Shown in pieces: positions 15,801 to 26,302 of a stretch of DNA of 64,000 bases. Made by a program: the position numbers and the translations under genes. The DNA comes from Dipetalonema caudispina (taxonomy: Eukaryota > Nematoda > Chromadorea > Rhabditida > Onchocercidae). Each line of letters begins with the position of its first letter. Position 1 is the first letter of the stretch. Location of the stretch: the NCBI GenBank assembly GCA_013365325.1, contig JABVXV010000276.1:1-64000 (forward strand), given 5' to 3'. The notes under the pieces were generated by a model that saw nothing but the letters and a program-made list of their open reading frames with translations, did no database searches and was not told where the DNA came from.

Positions 15801-17016
15801 TGCTTCAAAATTGAAATTTTTTCCTGAGTATCTCTTGATTTATTTTACAACTTTTTGATAAATTAAGCAATTGACTTGGTTAATTATTACATTGAGTACA
15901 TTTCAGTATCAGACTTTTCGGGTGCTGACCCATTGATACATCGACGAAATATAACAAAAATCGTTGACCTGGGTATCCGTACAGAACGAAATGATGTCAA
16001 ATTCCTGAATGAACCACATTTTGTTGGTTCATTTCGAGATAGTGAAGTAAGTTTTGCAGGAAATTAAGTGAATTTGAGTAAATTCCAGCAAATTTTACTT
16101 ATTTTCATCTTACATTCTTTTATGCTTAGCATATCACTCCAATCATCTTACGATTTCTTTCATAATTTCATAACTTAGTTTTTTTTGACATAAATTAAAA
16201 AATTCTTCGCACTCCAATAAACTTTCAAATGATTTTCACATGCATTTTTAATGTATATTAGCCTCAATTAGTAATTAAAGCAAACTTTTTCCCATCTTTT
16301 CAAATGGAAAATGCTGCAATTTTGGAAGAGTTGAAAAATGAGCAAATAAAATTAACCGTTATTTCCTTTACATTCACGAAATTATCATATCTTTTCTTCT
16401 TTCTTCTTTCTTTTAACAAAAGTAATCTTTTATTATTCATTTTTCGTTTTAACCGAAATAACAAATGGATTGCATCAATGTTCAAAAAGGATAATAATAC
16501 TTTGGTTCTGTTAGACAATAAAAGATTCCTCTCGGAAACCGGTTCTCCGGTTTCCTTTTTTTTTTTACTTCCTTCTCTTCATTCATTTTAAACAAGACGC
16601 ATTCTTATCTATTTAAGAAAATGAAAGAAAAAAGTGGAAAAGAACATGAAAACGATAAATCTTTTTATTTTGTTAAAAAAATTCAAATTTTGTAGTGTTT
16701 TGCTGATATAATTATAAAGCAATGATTTTCAAAAGAAAGTTTGACGAAAAAAAATTTTTTTTGTTTTAACAACAATTTTTTTTCTTTCTTTCTTTACTTG
16801 TCTTTCTTTATTTTTTGAAAGGTATAATAAATTTTATAGCTTCTCATTTGTTCACTTACAACAATTTTCTATTACAGCTTCAAAAAAATGAAAAATAAAA
16901 TAAAATGAACAGAAAAATTGCCACTAAAACAAAAATTTTATTAAAATAAACAATAACTAGTATTTGAAGCATTTTGGTGCAATAATAATAGTAATAATAA
17001 TAACAATAATAATAGC

Positions 17017-17105
<89 letters not shown>

Positions 17106-20100
17106 TAATAATAATAGCAATAGTAATAATAACGATAATAATAATAATAATAACAATAATAGTAGTAATAATAATATCAATATCATCACCATCAAATATT
17201 GAATTTAATAATTTTCGTGAATATTTAGAAAATATGAATAAGGTTTCGAGTGAATGTATATTGAAGAGAAACATTATAGTATTATAATAATAAAGTTTGT
17301 TACATTTTTTTCGTATCAATAAAATATAATCTCAAAAGTACAGTAATATAATAATTATAGCCAATTAAAGTACGAAATTCCTTTTTTGGAAAAATACGAA
17401 TTTCCTTTTTTCGAAATTCTGCAGCAGTTTGGTATAAAACAAAATTTGTTTTATGTAGCTTAAATTAAATTAGCAACAATCTACAATCAATATTATTATT
17501 ATGATTGTTATTAATAGCATTATTATCATTATTACTATTGATGTTACTATTATAATCATCATTATTTTTATTATTATTATTAATGTCGTTATTATAACAA
17601 ATGTTTTTCTTCTTTTATACCGCCGAATTAAATCTTTGTAATTATAATGTAATGTTGTTTTTTGTAATATTATAATATAAATACTATGGCACACGATAAT
17701 CATAACATAATACTATGATACATAATAGTCATAATATAATTGTAAATCAGTTTTATGTCCGATGACTTCTTGTTGAATGAAATTTTTCCGAAAAGGAAAC
17801 TTTTTTTTACCGTCCGATATTTGTGATTGAAATAAAAATTTCTTTTCAGTATTAATTACCTATCTCCTTTTTCTCTTTTTCTCTTGAAAATACTCACCCT
17901 TTTCGAATTCTTGAATTCCACATCATTCTTAAATTAAAATTATGCATCAATAATTTAACCGATTTATGATGCTTTGGCAAATTTTTGAATGCAATTGAAA
18001 CTAAGATTAATTCGAAAAGTAATCCTTTATGAATTACTACAACAAAACAATTTCCTGTTGGTTTTATTTCAAACAATTACCGCTAAATGAATCAATCATT
18101 GATAACTCAGGCAATTAAGAAAAATGATGACAATTTTTGTTTTCTAATTTTCTGCTACAAATTCGAATTTCAAATAAGTCAACTGTAAAGAAACGAGAAG
18201 CGCACGATAATAAATTCATAATGCCAATGAAAAAAAGATAATGTAATGCCATTAAATTAGAATGGATTTAAGAAAAATAATTAATTTTTAACTAATTGAA
18301 AGAATTTATTTCTGTAAATAGTTGCTGTTTAATCTAAATCTATCGGATTTATATCACTATACGTCAATAATTTTTTTTCAAGTTTTAGCTATTTCAATAT
18401 AATTCATTTCAAATTTTTAGTATGTGTACATTTGGCTCCGTGAACAAGCGGTAGAACATGAATCATGCAATGATGGTGCTATATATTCCCGTATTGCTAG
18501 GCTTTGTCGGTCAGATAATGGTGGTCCAAGGCCTTATTCGAATGAATGGACATCATTTGTAAAAGCTCGACTAAATTGTTCCATACCGGGCCATTATCCG
18601 TTTTATTTCGATCAGGTTGGTAATAAAGTGTAAAGAAAGTTTCCAAAAAAATTTGAAAAAAATTCCTTTCATTTTATTAATTAGCTACTTGACTTTTGTT
18701 TACTTCAATTATATTGAAGTTTTTTTCCAAGATTTATTCAAAAATTTAATTATCTTAAATTTGCAAAATTTTCATAGGCGAATAATTATTGCTGTTCTTA
18801 CTTCTTGTCTTTCGAATACTTAATTGCTATCCTTTTATTGTATCAACCAAAAACAAAAAAAAAAAAAAGCCTGAAAATAATCTTACAAAGTCTATCGTAT
18901 GATATATTTTAGATAGAAGCTATCGCACCGCCAATAAATACTCTTTATTCATCGGAAATGAAACAATTAGTCTATGCGGTATTTCGTAGTCCATTGGCTG
19001 GCATCTCGTCATCGGCCATTTGCGCCTTTGATATTCAACAAATTAACGATGTCTTCTCGGAATCAAAATACGGCAATCGGAATAATTTACAATCACTATG
19101 GATGAATACACTTTATAGTGATACTTCGAAATATCGACCTGGTGATCAAATCTTATTAGCATTACATACTTAGAGATTAAAACAAACTAGAAGTTTTATA
19201 ATTCAAGCTTAGGTTAGGTTAGAGGTTTTATAATTTGACATTAGATCATCAAGTTGGAAATTTTACAATTTAAGATTAGTCATGTTAGAAATTTGGCAGT
19301 TGTAATTGTGTTAACATACGAAAAATATTTAATCGAAATTTAAATTTCACAGAAGAATTTAGAGATTATTTTACTATTTTCAGTTTATATATTTTTAAAT
19401 ATTTATTTCAGGTAAGTGCATAAATAATTCTCGTTTGCTGCCTGAAGAAGCGGTAGCATTTGCTCGTGCTAATCCATTAATGGATGAAGCTATACCAAAC
19501 TATTTTGGTGCACCAATTGCGATACATACGGGTTTGGATCATTTTACACAAATTGTCATTGATCCTCAGGTATGATTTAATGATCAATCAGTCAATACAT
19601 GTAGATTTAGTGAAAGAAAATTCAAACTTTCGTTCAAAAAATTTGCAAATATTTGTAAAATTTTAGATGTAATTAATTATGTAATAATTGATTGCAGGTG
19701 AAAGCAGTTGATGGACATTTGTATGATGTTATATTTATTGGTACCGACCAAGGTAATATTTTCAAAATGGTGAATTTGGCTGGTACCAAAGCTACCACAA
19801 GGCAACCATCTTATCATATCTACACATTTCAAATCACTAATGTAAGTTCAAAATTAAAAATATGCAAAGATATAAATGATATGTATAGTATGAAAAATAA
19901 AAATAATATTATTGTTGAATTAAAGAACTTTTGGTAATTTTAAATTAGAACTTCTGAGAAAATCTAATTCGAAAATTTTTAAGATTTGTGAAATTTGATG
20001 AATAATACTAGTTAATAATCTAATTTAAAAAATGCTTGGTTTTTTTTTTCAAATATTTACATGCAGATTTATTAATAGTAAATCGATTATAATATAATAG

Positions 20101-22848
20101 TATTATTAATTTGATAATATTGTGTTAAAAACATTAAAATTTCTAAAAAAAAAGGAATATATTAGTACTGGTATACTTATTATTCATTTACAGGAACCAA
20201 TTCGAAATATGATGCTATATCAAGGAAATATGGAGGGTTCATCCGTTAAACGGTACATAATAGCTGTTAGCGAACGATCCGTTGTACGTGTTCCTCTTGC
20301 GCAATGTAATCGATTTGATACGTGTACCGATTGTGTTGCTTTACGTGATCCACATTGCGCATGGGATTTAGAAGCTAAGAAATGTATACTATTAAATGAT
20401 AATTTAAATGGGTATGTTTTGATGATATTTACGTGATTCATTTTGTCATATAGCGGTATTTATTTTGGTAAATATAGCCAAGCAAAGATTATTCTAAGAT
20501 TATTTCAAAAGGTGAAAGGTTGTGGTATTGCAAAAAAAAAGCTATTACACTTAGACAATATAGCTTTGTGAGACTGAATGTTTGAAGTACATTGCCAAAA
20601 GCCTAGTAAGAATGGATATACTTTTAAGCTAGCAATTGCTAACGATTATGATTTTGTACTCAAAATTAATTAAAAATATTATACCAAATGTTAAGGTTCG
20701 AAGGTCATAGCATATTAACAAAGAAAATAGTTATCTTACTATGGAAATACAACAAAATCAAAATACATGTATATGATTGTCATAATATTTCATTTATTTA
20801 TTTCTTTTCGAAATTTATAAATAAAATTATTTGTACACGCAGAGAAGTTTCTTTTTTTTTGGCCCTAATGATCATTGTGTTTTTAAATGTACTTCCTTAA
20901 TTCTTAATATTTGATAATTTTTAAAAAGATATCATTTTAATTAATTTCAATATTATTGCAGAGTATATGAACAAGAAGTTGTAACAGGACAAGCAGAAGG
21001 TTGTGGTACTTTCAGCGAATTTCAACATTTCTTCAACTTTGATACAGCACCATCGATTATTACTGAAAATGAGGAACCTTTACAAGGTAATTACTACAAT
21101 TTGTTGTCATTTTTGTACATTACGTAACCTACAAATAACTTCTTTAATTCGTTAATTAATTGCAAACACTTAAAATCTTTCATGTCATTTCATGTTGTAA
21201 TATGATTAGAATTAAGTGAATAAATTTTCCGATACTATAATATTAAATAACAAATTGATGTATTAGTTTTAATGGAAAATTTTCGGGAGCAATAATGTTG
21301 GGTTACTGTATTACTGATAGGAAATTTATTTTTTTTAAAGATGTATCATATATTCTTCCATCATCGAATTCTCCAACAATCGGTAAAAATTGTGTATGTG
21401 AAGAGAAGAAAGTAATTCCGGCTTGTGCTTCCAGCAGTAATTCAGCTTCACTCGGTGTAACAGCAGGTTTTTTCTTTTTTTTTTTTTTTTTGAAATCCCC
21501 AAATTTTAATTTATTTGAAGCAAACAAAAGTTGTAAAAATTGCAATCGTTTTTTATAAAATGAAAAAAAAAAACATGAATAAATGATGAAAATTGTAAAT
21601 TTTGACAAGCGATGCGGAATTTATGAAATTTTTGAAGTTTTAACAAACTTTTATGGAAATTGGGAACTTTTTCCTGCATGTTACCACGAATTTATAAAAA
21701 TTTTAAATTGTAAATTGAAATTTAGTTCCTCCTTTGAAAAATTGCTTAATTTAATCACAAAAAAAAAAATTCGAATAATTTTTAGAATCAACCGCATATT
21801 CCTTTGTTGAGCATAACTTTTTTATACCAATACTTTGTGCTTCCACTGCAACATTGGCAATATTTATTGGTTTTTTTATTGGAAATTTATATTGTCGTTG
21901 GAAATTGCCAAATAAAGGAAAGCCTTCTTCATGCCCATCATTTAGTACTACTACTCCTCAACCTGTTTATGGTACCAGGTAATTTGATTTACAACTGTTT
22001 TCATTAATATATTATCAAATGGAGTGCTGAAATTTAGATTTTCTAAAATTTATATTATCAAATTTATACCAAACCTTTGGGATAAAGGGAAGAATTTAAA
22101 AAAATGGATATATCTAGAAACATTTAATTACTGAAATTACAATCATAATCAAATTATTTATTATTAAGCTTTAAGACTTTATTTTATTACCCAAGTCTTC
22201 TTATTAGAATTAAATCTAAATTTAAAGCAAAAATTTTCTACACAAATTGTTATTGTCATTACTGCAAATTGAACTTAAAAATTATTTCAAATATGCAAAT
22301 TTAGATTGTCATCACCATCATTAAGCATTATCAATGCATATGAATCAATATCAAAATTTAGCGGAGCTATACCACTACGATCTGACTCACCCATATCACT
22401 TGTGGTTTGTTGTTATTAAAATTTCACTGTTTATTTTAATTTAAATATCTACTTGAGGAAAATAATTCCTTACAGCTATTTATTTGTAATATTGCAAATG
22501 TACTAAGTAATACTCTCAGAAATACTTCGAATATTCGGCAAAATATAATTGTAAACTCAGTAATAACCAAAAATATTAAGTTTGTCTAAAAGAAATTTTC
22601 CTCATAATTATTAATTGTTCCAAATCATTTATACCTCAATACATTCATTCAGTTAAATTTAAGATCAAATAATTTGAAATTCATTAAATTAGTGGAACTA
22701 AATTAATAAAAGAATGGTTGAATTTTAGCAATAAAAGAATGAACCATAATATATTATTTTGTAGGTGGAAGATTTATCGCATTCATCATCATTTGTGGAC
22801 AAATTAAAGCAAACAAAAAATCATCGGCCTAATCAAATCTATTTGTAG
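9811..22848 (+). CDS. Transmembrane semaphorin, class 1 type (5' exon missing)
   Basis: Semaphorins are cell-surface guidance proteins that bind plexins and steer axons and epithelial cells. Fourteen exons join in frame: 9811-9901, 11480-11588, 12770-12992, 15907-16046, 18421-18615, 18913-19141, 19412-19569, 19698-19841, 20194-20411, 20962-21086, 21341-21466, 21786-21978, 22305-22404 and 22765-22848 (TAG). They give about 710 residues. The order is sema domain (roughly residues 1-455), PSI (about 457-510), a linker, one hydrophobic helix (about 596-620) and a cytoplasmic tail of about 90 residues. Family marks include YFKLLDLDG, LLIGAR, WTSFVKARLNCS, PFYFD and FIGTDQG. There is no Ig or thrombospondin repeat, as in insect Sema-1a and nematode SMP-1/SMP-2, so class 1 fits; I cannot say which paralogue. 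The first exon begins inside a codon, so the signal peptide lies upstream and is unassigned. Introns 2 and 4 carry large TAA arrays. Confidence 0.94.
11590..11875. repeat. AAT/ATT microsatellite block in semaphorin intron 2
   Basis: An interrupted AAT/AATA array (about 11597-11705) is followed by its reverse-complement type, ATT/ATTATT (about 11706-11875). The two halves could pair with each other in the transcript. It begins immediately after the donor at 11589, inside the intron. Confidence 0.9.
16532..16566 (+). other. Perfect GC-rich hairpin followed by T11
   Basis: Bases 16534-16542 (GGAAACCGG) and 16547-16555 (CCGGTTTCC) are exact reverse complements around a four-base loop. Eleven T follow at 16556-16566. 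It lies inside semaphorin intron 4. Stem plus T-run is the shape of an intrinsic or Pol III type terminator, but no A/B box or RNA gene upstream was recognised, so the role is unknown. Confidence 0.5.
16980..17190. repeat. Long TAA/AAT microsatellite in semaphorin intron 4
   Basis: About 200 bases of AAT repeats. The core 17020-17105 is almost perfect and the flanks carry AGC, ACG and AGT variants. Long poly-Ile, poly-Leu and poly-Asn open frames across it on both strands are artefacts of the repeat. Confidence 0.95.
17490..17600. repeat. Degenerate ATT microsatellite
   Basis: This is an imperfect ATT/ATC array in the same semaphorin intron, about 300 bases downstream of the 17.0 kb array and in the opposite orientation. 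It contains no recognisable gene. Confidence 0.85.
20290..21010 (+). other. PSI (plexin-semaphorin-integrin) domain coding segment
   Basis: Directly after the sema domain the reading frame gives VPLAQCNRFDTCTDCVALRD followed by PHCAWD and KKC. This is the cysteine spacing of the PSI module (C-X5-C-X2-C-X8-C with the conserved DPxCxW). The module continues across the intron at 20412-20961 to a further Cys in AEGCG. PSI domains orient the sema propeller relative to the membrane. No Ig domain follows, which separates this protein from the secreted class 2 (MAB-20) type. Confidence 0.9.
21786..22848 (+). other. Semaphorin membrane helix and cytoplasmic tail exons
   Basis: Exon 21786-21978 encodes a hydrophobic run of about 25 residues (FFIPILCAST then ATLAIFIGFFIGN), followed by the positive YCRWK stop-transfer motif. 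It is therefore a type I membrane anchor. Exons 22305-22404 and 22765-22848 complete a short Ser/Pro-rich tail that ends NQIYL before TAG at 22846-22848. The tail has no domain I recognise. Reverse signalling through such tails is known for class 1 semaphorins, but nothing here proves it. Confidence 0.85.
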
Positions 22849-25800
22849 CAGATTTAATTCATTTCATTGTTTAAAACACACTTTCAAATCAATTTGCGGG
22901 TCATTTGTATATCATTTGCATATCTTTTCATTAAGTTTAATGTTGGAAATCTTAAAAAAATTCGATAAGAATGATGACAAAATATGGGAAAATTAAGCAA
23001 AAAGAGAGGAGGAAAAAAAAGAAAAATCGGAAAAATTAGTAAGGGTTATTACTTTAAATTAGTATTGGGTATTCATTTTCGATCCTAAATGACTTTTACT
23101 GACCATAAATCAATTAATTAGGAAATGATGTGTATGCATACACATAAAGTTTTTGTTTCAAAATTCTTTTGATCTTGTAACCTTTGTTACAATGAAAAAT
23201 TAAATAAGTTCAAAAAAATGAATTTTGAATGAAAGTTCTAAAATTTCCCTAACTAATTTTATTTACGCAATCGCTTTATCCTGAAACGTGTAATTTAAAT
23301 CTTTGATATTAAATTTCATATAAAACGCTTAAAAAGGATAATAATGTAGGCATGCAGAAGCATCAATTTATTTGAAGTCTTACTTTTTCAAAAAAAAACT
23401 TCAGCATCAAATTCATAAAATTTTAGTAAATAAGGTAAAAGTGATGGTTGTTTTGAAACAACGCTTTACATATGATACATTTCGTATTCATCATACTGTG
23501 ATTTAACCCTAAGTTATTTTTAATAAAGTGAAATTTATGATTCTGGTAAATCGAATAGGTAAATAAAAAGTGTCTTCTAAATTCGCATTATTATCATGCT
23601 TTGTATTGATGTTTGTTTGAAATTTCATGTATAATCGACCAATATTTTATTTAATTTTCCAAAAATACTTGTGACGAAATTTCCGAGCATATGTTGAACC
23701 TGTAATTTAAAACTGGGTAATTTTAAATGGTTAACTAACTGAATTTCGTGCCAAAATACGATACTTATTGGTAAGAGTTGATTTTAGATTTTGAAAATTT
23801 AAATCTTGTAAAAATAATCTAATGACAAAAAAGTGAAAAAGTATCGACAACCAGAGTTATAAATAACCAAACTGGCATTGTCACAGAATCGCAGTAAGAT
23901 AAGCTGTTATTTGAATTTGAATTGAACGTTATAAGATTTAATTAATTGTAAAACCTAATTACTTGGCTATATATATATATATATATATACGCGTATCTTC
24001 GTGCTTGGTTAAATGTTAATACTGTAAATTTGCTGATACCGTAAAATGACCATGTGGAATAAAATTCCTGAAACATTTTCTTTTTACACTAGCCTTTTTA
24101 TGTCTCTATATAATTGTGTTATAATACTTCCATATTTTGAACAATATATCACTGTACATATATATAATCATACTGTATATTTACACGTATCCCATCCATA
24201 CTGTACTTGGCATGTATACAATATGTATACTTTCTTACAGTATCCGAAGGATCAATTCATCAATTTTCTAATGAAGAGGGAATCCAGACACGGAAAGGTA
24301 TCGGTGGAATAGCAGGGAGGGAGAAATGCAGGGGTAATACGAAAAAAAAGGTTATAAAAAAATCCCCGTCTAATCACGATAATGAATAAAACAAGTCAAC
24401 TGATGTTACACTACTGTCAACCCATCAACCCATCCATCCCTCCGTAATGAAAATAAATTCATTCAATTACATGCAATTTACATATAGTATAGTATTACTG
24501 TATTATTTCTCATCGATTAAAATTATACACTACTTTTCCTCTCAGCTTCATCACACCAAAATAAATGGTAATATTGATAATACCGATATTGATTTTTATA
24601 GAAATAATTTTGCACAGAAACTGGAAAATTGAAATCATCGTAAATTTATTGATGAAAATTAAGATAAAGTGATTAAATTAAATTAAATGAGCAAAAAATA
24701 ATGATTACATGATACTTATTTGGAGAATTAATTAACGACGTCATTTTATCACTCTTGCATATAAATAATGTAGCCATATTAAACGGGAAATTTCGTCAAA
24801 ATGAATGGAATACAAGATTGGACAATGAAAATTTCGAGTAATTTAAAAAAAGCCATAGGATACACGAGAAGCAAATGATAAATGCATATAACACTTTGAT
24901 AACAGCTACAGCATTTTTGAAAACTACCACAAGAAATTTATGCTGATAAGGAACAAATGATACGATGAAATTTGCTTAGCAGAAAAGAAAGAAAAATTAA
25001 ATAATAAATGCAGGAAGAAATTTTATTTCGAATTTGCAGCAAGGTATCACGCACTATAGGTATATAACTTTTACCTTTCTCCAAAATGATCAGATAGTAA
25101 GCTAAACTGTAACTTGGTCACTGATCATTGACAGTATTAGCGACGAAGGTATACTGTGTTGATGACTTACAGCTATAAATAGCACATTTGAACGAGGCTC
25201 ACAATGTTAATCGATAAAATTTCTTAGTAAATGAAAAATTCACTTGAAAAAGGTTGAATTTTTGGAATTTTTTGCTGAAGTTAGATTTGAACTGTTCTAG
25301 AAATTTCGGATGAATTTTCAAACTTTTAATTTGCATTTTAAAGGAATGCAGGGAGACATGGATCAAAATAGCAATATTTAAAAAATATATGTAAAAAATA
25401 ATATGCACATAATGAAATAAAAAGGCAAAACGAGTAAAGGCGAAATGAAAATATAAAATGAATATAAATGATCCCAAAATTGCAAAGCAAATAAAGAACT
25501 ATAGGAAAATACCTAAATAATAAAATCCAAACTATATAAATAAAATGATGCAGGGAAACTTAAATAAAGACAACTAAGGCTACGTGAGACCCACGTGAGA
25601 GATGGTGTAAGAGATTTGTAATGCGTTCAACGTTAACAAAAAAAAAAAAAAAAAAAAAACAAACGATTTAAAAGGCGTTAATATTGCTATGAGTCCTTAT
25701 ATAAAAGTATATAAAGACATATATATATAAGCCATATCAACAATAAAGCTAAAATCTTTGAGAACATAGATTTCGAATGATATTTACAAAGTGCCACAAT

Positions 25801-26302
25801 TCAACAATTTTTTGAGAAGGGTAATATTTTGTTTCATGGTTTTCATAATAAATTACTTCTAAGTGAGAAGATGAACCTAATGTTATTAATTAGGGAACAA
25901 ACAAAGAGAAGAGCTTCTCGGAAACAAAATCATTTTAAGCAATTTCATACATTTTGATATTACGTCTCAACGCTAATGATATTTTAAAATAAATTTCACA
26001 AAAAGCCATTCAAAATATGGATAAGACTAACATAGATAAATTTTTTTTTTCTGAACATATAGCGTATTAAAAAAAAGAAAAAAAAAATAAGTGATCAAGT
26101 TGCTTTTACTGGTGATACAACGATAACTATATATATCTTTGTGTCAACCACAGCTACTATAATCATCTTCAACAATCCTTGAGTTGTAAGGATCAACAAT
26201 TTTGTTTTTCTCAAAAAAAGATAGTATTTGTAATGTCTGTACTTCATTTTCATATTGTTACACTTATTAACCAAATCCAATATTCAAGGAAAAAGGAAGG
26301 AT
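22849..26302. other. Spacer between convergent semaphorin and afadin genes
   Basis: This stretch holds 3' UTR and intergenic DNA between the semaphorin stop and the minus-strand afadin stop. Candidate plus-strand AATAAA signals lie at 23522-23527, 23562-23567 and 24385-24390. It also has an (AT)n run near 23971-23990 and a long A-run at 25639-25659. A possible alternative last semaphorin exon (24241-24312) is discussed as a finding. For afadin, an AATGAA variant signal lies on the minus strand near 26244-26249. Other open frames here are short and low-complexity. Confidence 0.7.

Larger units (their letters stand above)
9811..20290 (+). other. Sema-domain coding exons
   Basis: These are the first eight exons and the start of the ninth. 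They encode the seven-bladed beta-propeller sema domain that contacts plexin. What is visible: the opening FGNSS...YFKLLDLDG...LLIGAR block (9811-11482), the DACHNYVRIL and LICGTNAF block (12770-12840), the DLLYAGT block (12970-12992), the PLIHRR block (15930-15950), the SRIARLCRSDNGG and WTSFVKARLNC block (18485-18585), and the VIFIGTDQG block (19728-19755). All donors are GT and all acceptors AG, and phases 2,0,1,0,0,1,0,0 match through the domain. About 15-25 residues at the N-terminus of the mature protein are not seen. Confidence 0.94.

Noticed and set aside
16300..16591. Overlapping open frames on both strands just upstream of the hairpin
   Set aside because: They are Phe/Leu/Lys-rich and have no plausible splice context or recognised domain. 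Chance openness in AT-rich DNA is likely.
16941..17319. Long open frames of poly-Leu, poly-Ile and mixed sequence on both strands
   Set aside because: They are translations of the TAA microsatellite. There is no splice support and no non-repeat coding content.
21303..21608. Minus-strand 101-residue open frame
   Set aside because: It is antisense to the semaphorin linker exon and extended only by a poly-T/poly-A run.
22176..22198. TTATTACCCAAGTC resembling the nematode SL1 leader (GTTTAATTACCCAAGTTTGAG)
   Set aside because: Only about 12 bases match, no donor follows at the right place, and there is no 5S unit or Sm site. It sits in a semaphorin intron.
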